A stretch of DNA of 64,000 nucleotides from Ovoidimarina sediminis (GTDB lineage Bacteria; Pseudomonadota; Alphaproteobacteria; Rhodobacterales; Rhodobacteraceae), in NCBI RefSeq assembly GCF_032586175.1, contig NZ_JAWHTE010000017.1:1-64000 (forward strand), written 5' to 3'. A program made the translations under genes and the position numbers. The notes beneath the pieces were generated by a model. That model was not told the DNA's origin. It was given only the letters and a program-made list of their open reading frames with translations, and did no database searches. Shown in pieces: positions 1 through 8,095 of the stretch. Each line of letters starts with the position of its first letter. Within the stretch, counting starts at the first letter, position 1.

Positions 1-90
1 TCCTCCCAGACAGGATGAATCACAAATCAGCTCCAACAGGAATCCCCGCGATTCAGGTTTTCAGTCGGATGCTTTAGATGAAGAGCCACA

Positions 91-1332
91 TCAGGGCGCA
101 AGCATCGCAGGAAGGCAAGCAAACCCCCGAAAACGAAGGCGGGGTGAGCGAACGGCCTCCGGACAAATCGTGAAATCTGGAAAGCGATCGAGGAATCGAG
201 ATAGTGCGATCCTTCCCTCCATTCGCGCGAGCGTCAGACCGACGCAGGTATGAGGCCCTCCGGCAAAGGCGAGATGACGGTTGGGCCGCCGCGTGGGGTC
301 GGGGCGATCGGGATCATTGAAGGCTGCCGGATCCCGATTGGCGGCACCGATCGCGAGGTGAAGATCCGTACCCGCCGGAACCGCAATACCCCCGATCTCC
401 ACGTCCGCGGAAGTCAGGCGGTTGCCAAACTGGTTCGGGCTTTCAAGGCGCAGAATCTCCTCAACAAGACCCGGCATCATCTTCGGTTCTGCAAGGCACT
501 GCCTGCGAAGACCTGGGTGGGCGTCGATCAGGGCAAGCCCGTTTCCGATGAGGTTCGTCGTCGTTTCATGACCTGCATTCAGAATGAAAATACAGTTCTG
601 AACGAGTTCTTCGCCACTGAGAGCCGCCTCGCCATCTGCGGATAATAGGCGTGTCAGAACGTCTGTTTTCGGATCTCCTGGTAACGTCCGTCGGTGTGCA
701 ATGATCTCGTCCATAAGCCTTGAGAATTCCTCGACAGCACGGTGACCATCCTCGAGAGTTTCCTTTGTTGGCCTTGGCTCCAACGCTCCCAAGATGGCGA
801 GCGACCAACGGCGCAGATCGCCCCGCATATCCAGCGGAACGGCAAGTAGATTTCCGATGACTTCAACGGGAATCGCTCCGGCAAATTCCTCGATCAGATC
901 GGGCGATCCTTCGGGTTCGAGTTGATCAAGCAAAGATTCTACGAGCACCTCCAGCCCGGGTTCGAGGCGCTCAAGAGCGCGGGGACTGAGCGCCCCAACC
1001 ATGACCTGGCGCACACGCGTATGAAGCGGTGGATCGTTGAAAACCAAAGATGTCGTGTGATGGCGGTAGAGCGGTGTGTCCTCGCCGAACTTCGGCCCAA
1101 AAAGCGGCTTCTTATCGGATAGGAACAGTGCCGTGTCCCGATAAACTCTATTGAGATCGGCATAGCGCGACAGCAGAACTGAGCCGTCGGGCTGCAGGCA
1201 AACCGGAGCCTGTTCGCGCAGTTGGGCATAATAGGGAAATGGGTCGTCTATGAACCCCGTCGGCGGATTTGCAAGGTCTAGCATGTCGGCCAATGGTTCA
1301 TTCCGGAATGATTGACCAGCGCTCGGGATCAT
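91..1332 (-). CDS. Cytochrome P450
   Basis: Soluble bacterial P450 monooxygenase of about 413 residues, the normal length. Visible are the I-helix oxygen-activation motif AGHETT (residues 253-258), the ExxR pair E292/R295 in EEILR, and the heme-ligand loop FAGGPHTCVG with the thiolate Cys363. The open frame continues upstream to 1614, but that extension runs antisense through paaI and looks like no P450, so I place the start at ATG 1332 (1284 is the alternative). It is divergent from paaI across about 50 bp. No ferredoxin or ferredoxin-reductase partner is adjacent, although the reductase-like PaaE lies 2 kb away. The substrate cannot be told from sequence. A role in aromatic catabolism is only inferred from the neighbours. 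Confidence 0.93.
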   Translation of the reverse strand: MIPSAGQSFRNEPLADMLDLANPPTGFIDDPFPYYAQLREQAPVCLQPDGSVLLSRYADLNRVYRDTALFLSDKKPLFGPKFGEDTPLYRHHTTSLVFNDPPLHTRVRQVMVGALSPRALERLEPGLEVLVESLLDQLEPEGSPDLIEEFAGAIPVEVIGNLLAVPLDMRGDLRRWSLAILGALEPRPTKETLEDGHRAVEEFSRLMDEIIAHRRTLPGDPKTDVLTRLLSADGEAALSGEELVQNCIFILNAGHETTTNLIGNGLALIDAHPGLRRQCLAEPKMMPGLVEEILRLESPNQFGNRLTSADVEIGGIAVPAGTDLHLAIGAANRDPAAFNDPDRPDPTRRPNRHLAFAGGPHTCVGLTLARMEGRIALSRFLDRFPDFTICPEAVRSPRLRFRGFACLPAMLAP

Positions 1333-1384
1333 GCAACGCCCTAGCCGATAGAGGGTCAAGAAGGCGTGGGGAGGCAACCTGACG

Positions 1385-1810
1385 ATGGATGCGGAAGAGC
1401 GGGCGAGGCGGTCCGCTGAGGCGATGTGGCGCGGCGACGGCGCTTCGGCGTGGTTCGGAATGACGTTGACCCATGTTGCCGAAGGAACGGCTACACTTGA
1501 GCTTGCCGTCGAAGCGCACCACGCGAACGGGCATGGTATCTGCCATGGTGGCGTCGTCTTTGCCCTGGCCGACAGCGCCTTTGCGTTTGCCTGCAACAGC
1601 CGGAATGTCACCACCGTCGCATTTCAGAACGCCATTACCTATCTGGCGCCGGCCAGGTTGGGCGACCGTCTGAGTGCAACTGCGCGGGAAAGAAGCCTTG
1701 CCGGGCGCAATGGAATCTATGATGCAACAGTGACGCGCGAAGACGGGACAGTGATTGCCGAATTCCGCGGTCATTCCCGCGCGCTAGGGACACAGCTGTT
1801 CGAGGAGTGA
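1385..1810 (+). CDS. paaI: PaaI-type hotdog-fold acyl-CoA thioesterase
   Basis: Hotdog thioesterase of 141 residues. The family motif NGHGICHGGVVFALADSAFA (about residues 48-67) carries the HGG turn and the downstream catalytic Asp. In the phenylacetate pathway PaaI hydrolyses ring-hydroxylated phenylacetyl-CoA and related dead-end thioesters, freeing CoA. The gene ends 16 bp before paaK and the two are clearly one transcription unit. It faces away from the P450. Length and motif fit PaaI well, and the assignment is strengthened by paaK and paaABCDE next door. Confidence 0.92.
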   Translation: MDAEERARRSAEAMWRGDGASAWFGMTLTHVAEGTATLELAVEAHHANGHGICHGGVVFALADSAFAFACNSRNVTTVAFQNAITYLAPARLGDRLSATARERSLAGRNGIYDATVTREDGTVIAEFRGHSRALGTQLFEE

Positions 1811-1826
1811 CAGGGAGGAAATCGCC

Positions 1827-3128
1827 ATGGATGATCTGACGCCGGACAGGGCGACCCTCGAGCCCATCGAAATCGCGTCGCGCGATGAAATCGAAGCCTT
1901 GCAGATCAAACGTCTGAGGTGGAGCCTTTCGCACGCCTATGAAAACGTCGCAATGGTACGGGCGCGCTTCGATGAGCGGGGAGTACACCCCGAGGATCTC
2001 CACACTCTCGAAGACCTCGCCAAGTTTCCCTTCACCGAGAAAGCAGACTTGCGCGAGCATTATCCCTTCGGTTTGTTTGCCGTACCGCGGGATCAGATCG
2101 TGCGTCTACACGCCTCCTCCGGCACGACCGGAAAACCGACTGTCGTTGGTTACACGGCGCGCGACATCGACAACTGGGCAGATCTGGTAGCGCGCTCTCT
2201 CAGGGCGGCTGGGGTGCGGCGCGGAGATATCGTGCATAACGCCTATGGCTACGGCCTTTTCACCGGGGGCCTAGGCGCTCATTACGGGATCGAGCGACTT
2301 GGCTGCACCGCAGTTCCGATCAGCGGCGGGATGACGGAACGACAGGTGACGCTTATCGAAGATTTCCGGCCCGATGCGATCACGGTAACACCGTCTTACA
2401 TGCTGAATATCCTGGAGGAGTATCATCGGCGCGGCATCGATCCCCGCGAAAGCTCTCTCAAGGTCGGTATCTTCGGGGCGGAACCCTGGACAAATGCAAT
2501 GCGAGCGGAAGTGGAAGCAGCGTTCGACATGCACGCTGTTGATATCTACGGGCTTTCGGAAATCATGGGGCCGGGGGTCGCAAACGAGTGCGTTGAGACG
2601 AAGGACGGATTGCATATCTGGGAAGACCACTTCTATCCCGAAATCATCGATCCCGACACCGGGGAGGTCCTCCCCGAGGGCGAGGTCGGGGAGCTTGTTT
2701 TTACAACGCTCACGAAGGAAGGGCTGCCGATGATCCGCTACCGGACGCGGGATTTGACGCGGCTTCTGCCGGGCACGGCAAGGTCCATGCGGCGAATGGA
2801 AAAGATAACCGGTCGGTCAGACGACATGATAATTCTCCGTGGGATCAACGTTTTCCCAAGCCAGATCGAGGAGCTTGTGCTGGCGACGACGGGACTTGCG
2901 CCTCATTTCCAGATCGAACTCGTCAAGGCCGGTGCGATGGATGCAATGCGGGTGCATGTGGAGATGGCTCCGGGGGCCGGAGGCTCCGAGGAAGCCGCAC
3001 GTGCACTGACGCTCAAAATCAAGGGTACCGCCGGGCTCTCGGCCGACGTTGTGGTGGCCGAACCGGGCGGCGTCGAACGTTCTCAAGGCAAGGCTAGGCG
3101 TGTCGTCGACAACCGGGCGAAGACGTGA
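1827..3128 (+). CDS. paaK: Phenylacetate-CoA ligase
   Basis: AMP-forming ligase of 433 residues that activates phenylacetate to phenylacetyl-CoA, the first step of the aerobic hybrid pathway. The P-loop-like adenylation motif SSGTTGKPTVVGYT is at about residues 97-110. YGLSEIMGPGVANEC, typical of PaaK, follows near residue 240, and the C-terminal hinge includes GRSDDMIILRGINVFPSQIE. A GGAGG site lies upstream of ATG 1827. It follows paaI directly and converges on paaE with only 15 bp between the stop codons, so there is no room for a conventional terminator. Confidence 0.96.
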   Translation: MDDLTPDRATLEPIEIASRDEIEALQIKRLRWSLSHAYENVAMVRARFDERGVHPEDLHTLEDLAKFPFTEKADLREHYPFGLFAVPRDQIVRLHASSGTTGKPTVVGYTARDIDNWADLVARSLRAAGVRRGDIVHNAYGYGLFTGGLGAHYGIERLGCTAVPISGGMTERQVTLIEDFRPDAITVTPSYMLNILEEYHRRGIDPRESSLKVGIFGAEPWTNAMRAEVEAAFDMHAVDIYGLSEIMGPGVANECVETKDGLHIWEDHFYPEIIDPDTGEVLPEGEVGELVFTTLTKEGLPMIRYRTRDLTRLLPGTARSMRRMEKITGRSDDMIILRGINVFPSQIEELVLATTGLAPHFQIELVKAGAMDAMRVHVEMAPGAGGSEEAARALTLKIKGTAGLSADVVVAEPGGVERSQGKARRVVDNRAKT

Positions 3129-3143
3129 AACCGGTTCAACACC

Positions 3144-4211
3144 CTATTGGTCGTAGTCGATAGTCACGCTGTCCGTCAGGGGATAGGACTGGCAACTCAG
3201 GATATAGCCCTGACGGACCTCATAATCCTCCAGGGCATGGTTCGCTGCCATCTCGACTTCCCCGGCCAGAAGCTTACAGCGGCATGTGGAACAGACACCG
3301 GCCTTGCATGCAAAAGGCGCATCAAGATCATTTTCCAATGCCGCGTCGAGAACTGCCTGGTCACGGCGGGTCTCGAAGCTCCGGGTCGCACCGTCCAGCG
3401 TAACAGATATACAAACCGCACCACCTGTTCCCGCTGGTGTGGATGTAAACGGAGCGCCCCGAGGCACCTGGGCGCCGGGCGTCGCAAAAAGCTCGAACTT
3501 GATCTGAGTGTCCGCCAGGCCGTGGTCGCGCAAGGCCTTGGCGATGGCGAGCATCATCGGCTCTGGCCCACAGATGAACGACATGTCTACCGAGGCGATG
3601 TCGATCCAACGTTCAAAAAGGCTTGCGCACTTCTCGGCATCGACGCGTCCTGTGAACAGATCGATCTCCTGCGCATCCGTCTCGAGCACATGAATGACAT
3701 TGATCCGGCCCATGTGGCAATTTTTCAGGTCCTCGATCTCTTCGCGAAACATGATCGTGTTCACCCCTCGGTTGGCGTAGACGAGGGTGACTCGGGAACG
3801 GGGTTCCCGGACGAGCACGGTGCGGATGATCGAAAGCACCGGAGTGATGCCGGAGCCTCCGGCAAAGCAAAGATAGTGCCGCGACGCCACCGGATCGAGC
3901 GGGGTATGAAATGCACCCATTGGTGCCATCGCTTCCATTCGGTCACCCGGCGCAAGCGTTTCATTTGCCCAACTGGAGAAGCAGCCGCCTTCAACTCGCT
4001 TGATCGCGACCTGAAGGAGTCCGTCGTCTAACCCTGTGCAGATCGAGTATGAGCGGCGCACCTCTTCGCCATCGATATCTCGGCGGAATGTCAAATACTG
4101 ACCCTGAACGAAGCTGAAGGCTTGCGGGTCGTCGGGGGCGAGCGTCACGATCACCGCGTCGCGGGTCGTCTTCCGAACTTCGGTAACCGTCAGGCCGTGA
4201 AAGCGCGCCAT
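3144..4211 (-). CDS. paaE: 1,2-phenylacetyl-CoA epoxidase, reductase subunit PaaE
   Basis: NAD(P)H-dependent electron-transfer subunit of the ring-epoxidising PaaABCE complex, about 355 residues. The N-terminal FAD domain has RRSYSICTG. The nucleotide-binding domain has FAGGSGITPVLSII. The C-terminal plant-type [2Fe-2S] domain has CKAGVCSTCRCKL and the distal Cys in LSCQSYP. ATG 4211 is preferred over the longer frame to 4298 because MARFHGLTV begins the family-like sequence and sits 10 bp after the paaD stop. It is the last gene of paaABCDE. Confidence 0.95.
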   Translation of the reverse strand: MARFHGLTVTEVRKTTRDAVIVTLAPDDPQAFSFVQGQYLTFRRDIDGEEVRRSYSICTGLDDGLLQVAIKRVEGGCFSSWANETLAPGDRMEAMAPMGAFHTPLDPVASRHYLCFAGGSGITPVLSIIRTVLVREPRSRVTLVYANRGVNTIMFREEIEDLKNCHMGRINVIHVLETDAQEIDLFTGRVDAEKCASLFERWIDIASVDMSFICGPEPMMLAIAKALRDHGLADTQIKFELFATPGAQVPRGAPFTSTPAGTGGAVCISVTLDGATRSFETRRDQAVLDAALENDLDAPFACKAGVCSTCRCKLLAGEVEMAANHALEDYEVRQGYILSCQSYPLTDSVTIDYDQ

Positions 4212-4221
4212 TCCTACCCCG

Positions 4222-4689
4222 TCAGATACACTTGAAGTAGTCGAAAGGCTCGAGGCAATCGTTGCACCGCCATTGGGCCTTGCAAGGAGTAGAGCCAAAC
4301 TGGCTCAACTTCTTGAGATCCTTACCATTGCAGCGGGGGCAGCGATCCGGTCCACCGACGGGCTGGGGCGGAGCGATACCATAGGCTTCGAGTTTCGCGC
4401 GCCCTTCTTTGCTTATCCAGTCGGTCGTCCAGGGCGGGGCGATCTGTGTTTTGAGAACGAAATCCTTAATGCCGTGATCCCGCAGGGCAGTTTCGATCTC
4501 CATCGCGATCACGCGGGTTGCAGGGCAGCCGGAATATGTTGGCGTGACAGTAACCGCGAGGCTCTTGTCCTCCCAAGACACATCTCGGACGATGCCGAGG
4601 TCAACCACCGATATTACCGGAATCTCCGGATCGGGAACGGAACCGAGCCACTCCCAGATGTCACGCGTTGTTGGACGATTCGTCACCAT
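4222..4689 (-). CDS. paaD: Phenylacetate pathway protein PaaD (MIP18/DUF59 family with zinc ribbon)
   Basis: About 155 residues. The N-terminal half is a DUF59/MIP18 domain with the signature DPEIPVISVVDLGIV. The C-terminal half has a CPRC...CNDC zinc-ribbon-like set of cysteines plus an extra Cys in STPCKAQ. Family members are needed for maturation of the phenylacetyl-CoA epoxidase iron centre, though their exact biochemical role is less settled than that of the other Paa proteins. ATG 4689 overlaps the paaC stop by 7 nt, which supports it over the 5' extension to 4719. Confidence 0.93.
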   Translation of the reverse strand: MVTNRPTTRDIWEWLGSVPDPEIPVISVVDLGIVRDVSWEDKSLAVTVTPTYSGCPATRVIAMEIETALRDHGIKDFVLKTQIAPPWTTDWISKEGRAKLEAYGIAPPQPVGGPDRCPRCNGKDLKKLSQFGSTPCKAQWRCNDCLEPFDYFKCI

Positions 4690-5444
4690 GTGGCACCCGG
4701 GTAAGCACGCTGAAGCCATTGCATCTGCGTCAGGATATGCCCGAGGTGCTCGCTATGGCGGATGCCGGACTTTCCGCCTTGATGGGCGAAACGGTCGCCC
4801 GGAAGTCTAAGGGTCGCCGCGGTCATCACTTCGGCGACGCGTGCGTGGTAGGCATCTGCGAGCACACTTAGATCGGGTCCGATGCCGGCAACATGAACCG
4901 CTTCATCGATTGCGTCAGGTGTGTGCATTTCGCCGGAGAACGGCCACAGGCGATCAAGTGCCGCTTGCATCCGGCGATTGCTTTCCTCGGTTCCATCACC
5001 GAGGCCGATCACGGCATCGGCAGAACGTTCAAGATGATACCGTGCTTCCTTCGAGGCTTTGGCCGCTATCGCCGCCACCCTCTCATCGGCACTTACCTCC
5101 AGTCCGGTCAACATGAGATCGTGCCAGGCATCAAACAGGAACTGCCGCATCATCGTCTGGCCGAAATCGCCGTTCGGCTGTTCGACAAGCAGGAGATTGC
5201 GAAACTCCCAGACGTCGCGGAGATACGCGAGGTCGTCGGCGGAGCGCCCTTGACCTTCCACCTCTCCCGCAAGACCGAGCCACATTTGTGTCTGACCGAT
5301 GAGATCCAATGCTGTATTGGCTAGCGCAATGTCTTCTTCGAGAACGGGCGCACGGCCACACCATTCCGAGACGCGGTGACCGAGGACCAAAGTGTTGTCA
5401 CCAAGCCGGAGAAGGTACTCGAAAAGCGCGTCCGGTCCCATCAC
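4683..5444 (-). CDS. paaC: 1,2-phenylacetyl-CoA epoxidase subunit PaaC
   Basis: Structural, catalytically inactive ferritin-like partner of PaaA, 253 residues. It begins MMGPDALFEYLLRLGDNTLV and contains the conserved stretch RYHLERSADAVIGLGDGTEE, typical of PaaC. It scaffolds the diiron subunit in the epoxidase complex. The start overlaps the paaB stop by 4 nt (ATGA) and the end overlaps paaD, so translation is probably coupled. Confidence 0.95.
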   Translation of the reverse strand: MMGPDALFEYLLRLGDNTLVLGHRVSEWCGRAPVLEEDIALANTALDLIGQTQMWLGLAGEVEGQGRSADDLAYLRDVWEFRNLLLVEQPNGDFGQTMMRQFLFDAWHDLMLTGLEVSADERVAAIAAKASKEARYHLERSADAVIGLGDGTEESNRRMQAALDRLWPFSGEMHTPDAIDEAVHVAGIGPDLSVLADAYHARVAEVMTAATLRLPGDRFAHQGGKSGIRHSEHLGHILTQMQWLQRAYPGATW

Positions 5445-5758
5445 ATATGGCCCGCCTCATCCGGGATATCGAAGAAGGTTGGGTGGCGGTAAACCTTGGA
5501 TTGCGATGGTTCGTAGAAGGGCCCTTTCTCGGAAGGCGAAGAGGCCGCAATATGCCGGGCTTCGACCGCCCAGATCGAGACACCCTCGTTCCGGCGTGTA
5601 TAGACGTCGCGGGCATTCCGGATCGCCATCTCTGCGTCGGGGGCATGAAGACTACCGACATGGCGATGGTTCAGCCCGTGCTGACCGCGAATGAAGATCT
5701 CCCAAAGCGGCCACTCACTGCGCTTTGCTCCGTCGGGCCGAGGCGTTTCACTCGTCAT
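5441..5758 (-). CDS. paaB: 1,2-phenylacetyl-CoA epoxidase subunit PaaB
   Basis: Small 105-residue subunit that bridges PaaAC heterodimers. The diagnostic motif EWPLWEIFIRGQHGLNHRHV (residues 15-34) is followed by GSLHAPDAEMA and DVYTRRNEGVSIWAV. A GGGAG site lies about 8 nt before ATG 5758. The 94 bp between paaA and paaB hold no ORF. They do contain a 10-bp perfect palindrome GCAACGTTGC (5779-5788) of unknown meaning. Confidence 0.95.
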   Translation of the reverse strand: MTSETPRPDGAKRSEWPLWEIFIRGQHGLNHRHVGSLHAPDAEMAIRNARDVYTRRNEGVSIWAVEARHIAASSPSEKGPFYEPSQSKVYRHPTFFDIPDEAGHM

Positions 5759-5852
5759 GAGTATCTCCCGTCAGGCCCGCAACGTTGCGAGGCTCGTTGG
5801 AATGGCTGCCCGCGGCTGTTTTTGAGCGAACACTTCGCCATGCTGACCCACG

Positions 5853-6830
5853 TCATTCGGCAGCGACCTTCTGAGCCGCCTTCTTCCGAGCATGCGCAAG
5901 AAGACCGTGACGAACCCAGGCACCGTCACTCCAAGCCTCGTTCCTCGCTGCGAGCCGTTCCTCGTTGCAGGGCCCTTTGCCCTTGATGACGTCGTAGAAC
6001 TCCGACCAGTCCGGCTCAGTGAACTCGTAATGCTCTGTCTCTTCGTTCCACTTCAGATCCGGATCGGGCACGCTAAGCCCCAGGAACTCGGCTTGAGGCA
6101 CCGTCTGATCCACGAATTTCTGGCGCAGTTCGTCATTGGTGTTCATCTTGATCTTCCACGCCATCGACTGCGCCGAATGCACACTGTCCTTGTCGGAGGG
6201 CCCGAACATCATCAGAGACGGATACCAGAAACGGTTGAGAGCATCCTGTGCCATACGCCGTTGCGCCTTGGTGCCGTTCGCCATCTTCATCATGATGTCG
6301 TAGCCTTGGCGTTGGTGAAAGCTCTCCTCCTTGCAGATCCGGACCATGGCGCGCGCGTATGGCCCGTACGAAGTGCGTTGAAGCGGCACCTGGTTCATGA
6401 TCGCGGCACCGTCCACGAGCCACCCGACCGCTCCCATATCCGCCCATGTGAGCGTCGGGTAGTTGAAGATGGACGAGTACTTCATGCGTCCATCGAGAAG
6501 CATCTCCGTCAATTCATCTCTGGAGACCCCGAGAGTCTCTGCTGCCGCATAGAGATAAAGCCCATGGCCCGCCTCGTCCTGAACCTTGGCAAGCAGAATT
6601 GCCTTCCGTTCGAGTGTGGGAGCTCTGGTGATCCAATTGCCTTCCGGAAGCTGACCAACGATTTCCGAATGTGCGTGCTGGCCAATTTGGCGAATAAGGG
6701 TTCTGCGATACCCCTGCGGCATCCAATCCTTCGGCTCGATCTTCTCTCCGGCGTCAATCCGCGCCTGGAATGCTGCAAGCTTTTGCGGGTCCTCCTCAGA
6801 GGACTCGGAAGCGATCATCTGGGCATACAT
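5853..6830 (-). CDS. paaA: 1,2-phenylacetyl-CoA epoxidase, catalytic diiron subunit PaaA
   Basis: Diiron oxygenase subunit of about 325 residues that epoxidises the phenylacetyl-CoA ring. Ferritin-like metal ligands are visible in VQDEAGHGLYLYAA (first ExxH) and CKEESFHQRQGYD (second ExxH). ATG 6830 (MYAQMIASE) is chosen over a TTG at 6845. It is the promoter-proximal gene of paaABCDE. About 70-105 bp upstream lies a nested inverted repeat (6900-6936), a plausible operator. No paaR or paaX regulator is found in the window. Confidence 0.96.
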   Translation of the reverse strand: MYAQMIASESSEEDPQKLAAFQARIDAGEKIEPKDWMPQGYRRTLIRQIGQHAHSEIVGQLPEGNWITRAPTLERKAILLAKVQDEAGHGLYLYAAAETLGVSRDELTEMLLDGRMKYSSIFNYPTLTWADMGAVGWLVDGAAIMNQVPLQRTSYGPYARAMVRICKEESFHQRQGYDIMMKMANGTKAQRRMAQDALNRFWYPSLMMFGPSDKDSVHSAQSMAWKIKMNTNDELRQKFVDQTVPQAEFLGLSVPDPDLKWNEETEHYEFTEPDWSEFYDVIKGKGPCNEERLAARNEAWSDGAWVRHGLLAHARKKAAQKVAAE

Positions 6831-6899
6831 GCATAGCCTCTCCAATTAACGGACTGAGCGAAAAGCTTACAGAGACAGCCAAAATCGAGCAAGAATTAA

Positions 6900-6936
6900 G
6901 TTACTTGCAAAATGCAATTATCGAATTTTTTGTAAC
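6900..6936. promoter_or_regulatory. Candidate operator upstream of paaABCDE
   Basis: Two nested inverted repeats lie about 70-106 bp upstream of the paaA start. The inner one is TTGCA-AAA-TGCAA (6905-6917), with perfect 5-bp arms. The outer one is GTTAC (6900-6904) and GTAAC (6932-6936), flanking an AT-rich core unlike the surrounding GC-rich DNA. Position and symmetry suit a repressor site for the phenylacetate regulon. The assignment is inferred only from symmetry and position. Confidence 0.4.
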
Positions 6937-7450
6937 ACGAATGACCGGCCACCGCTGACGGCGCGGCGTCGCCGGCACATGAACGTAAGACGACCTCCGA
7001 TTCGACCAGCCTTCGAGGGGAACCGAAGAAAACCATCGCCATCGTCAGAAGTGTGAAGCGAATTACACACCAACGGCTCGAGACGACTTCCCAGCTCGTA
7101 AAACAAACCGTTCCTAAATACAGAACAATCCAACTAAGGCGCGATCGACACATCCGTTAACCACGATCGCCAGCGGGAATATGTTGACCCTAGGGAAACA
7201 AACCGGCGAGCACGGCCCTGTATTTCTTGCTCGCTCACATCAAGTGGCCCTTCACTGTTTACGATTGAACGACCAAGACCGCACCTCACTCCGCGATACC
7301 CGGGCCGCCAATTATCGCAGTTGTGTCGAAACCGAAGCCAACCGCGTCCAATTCGTGCCTAGATCGAACGCACCATGGATCTCGTGGCGGTCGATGCACT
7401 TCGGCTGTGTGACGAGTGACTGGAGGCAACGGTTAGCGCTGTACCCCCGT
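6937..7450. other. Intergenic region without a recognisable gene
   Basis: Together with the flanking operator candidate and hairpin, this is the roughly 700 bp gap between divergent paaA and the Hint protein. Short open frames here (for example 7181-7525) lack a convincing ribosome-binding site and resemble no protein I know. Composition is mixed, with AT-rich patches. It presumably carries both promoters. I see no tRNA or known riboswitch. Confidence 0.5.
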
Positions 7451-7500
7451 GGGCCTACCGGGTCGGGTGATGAGAGGTCCTTCACCCGACCCACAGGCCC
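7451..7500. other. Long bipartite hairpin in the leader of the Hint-domain gene
   Basis: An outer 6-bp stem pairs GGGCCT (7451-7456) with AGGCCC (7495-7500). An inner 11-bp perfect stem pairs GGGTCGGGTGA (7460-7470) with TCACCCGACCC (7482-7492) around an 11-nt loop. A small asymmetric internal loop separates the stems. No T-tract follows on the + strand; the next bases are GCTCTTGAAGAGTG, itself a short palindrome. It ends 40 bp before the start of the gene at 7541. It could be a leader structure, a small RNA or a terminator for an unseen transcript. Confidence 0.6.
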
Positions 7501-7540
7501 GCTCTTGAAGAGTGAATTTGAGTGATTTGGGACGAGTAAG

Positions 7541-8095
7541 ATGAGTAAGAGAAACGCGACGCAACGCCTTTTGAATTGCCTCACCCGTCGGCGGGTTCCT
7601 TCGCCGGATGCAGGCCCCGAAGCCCCACCCCGGCCGCAGATTGCCGGCATCGGCTTCAACACACGCATCCAGACGGATTTCGGGCCGGTTCCAATTCAGC
7701 TCCTGCGCCCCGGAGACAAACTGAAATCGACGGATGGTTCATGGATCCGGCTGAAGGCAATGCGCAGGTTCGGTTTCGACCGCTCCTGCCTTGATCATCT
7801 GCCTGAAGCCCGGGGCGTTCTCTTCCCGGCCGGCAGTCTCGGCAACGGTTTGCCCCTGCAAGACGTCATCCTTGCGCCGGATCAGAGGATCACCGCAACG
7901 CATGCCGCTGGAATGCACGAAGCGAAGAGTGCCGCGGAATGTGTGGGGCATGCCGGGATCCGGCGTGTGGAACAGGATGAAGCCGTCTACTTCGTTCCAG
8001 TCTGCGATGGCAGCGGCGCTGCACTTGCCGAAGGGATCGGCGTCGGAACGCTGGCAAATTCAGCCACGGCACAGATTGGCATCTGCGCTGCTTAG
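7541..8095 (+). CDS. Hint-domain (Hint_2-like) protein with degenerate active site
   Basis: 184 residues. The core at residues 36-117 follows the Hint/hedgehog-intein pattern common as solitary proteins in Rhodobacterales: a GT.I.T..G turn seen as NTRIQTDFG, then PVPIQLLRPGDKLKSTDG, and a late LAPDQRI block. The nucleophilic Cys that normally opens the domain aligns with Gly36, and the His of the usual SPQHR block is Gln115. Self-splicing or cholesterol-transfer-type chemistry therefore looks lost. There is no signal peptide, and the N-terminus is basic. It converges on mttB with a 4-bp overlap. The function is unknown. Confidence 0.65.
   Translation: MSKRNATQRLLNCLTRRRVPSPDAGPEAPPRPQIAGIGFNTRIQTDFGPVPIQLLRPGDKLKSTDGSWIRLKAMRRFGFDRSCLDHLPEARGVLFPAGSLGNGLPLQDVILAPDQRITATHAAGMHEAKSAAECVGHAGIRRVEQDEAVYFVPVCDGSGAALAEGIGVGTLANSATAQIGICAA

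Noticed and set aside
5779..5788. GCAACGTTGC palindrome between paaA and paaB
   Set aside because: It has no loop and no second copy. Too short to claim as a site.
7181..7525. Open frame of 114 codons in the paaA/Hint gap
   Set aside because: No ribosome-binding site or family resemblance, and it overlaps the long hairpin.
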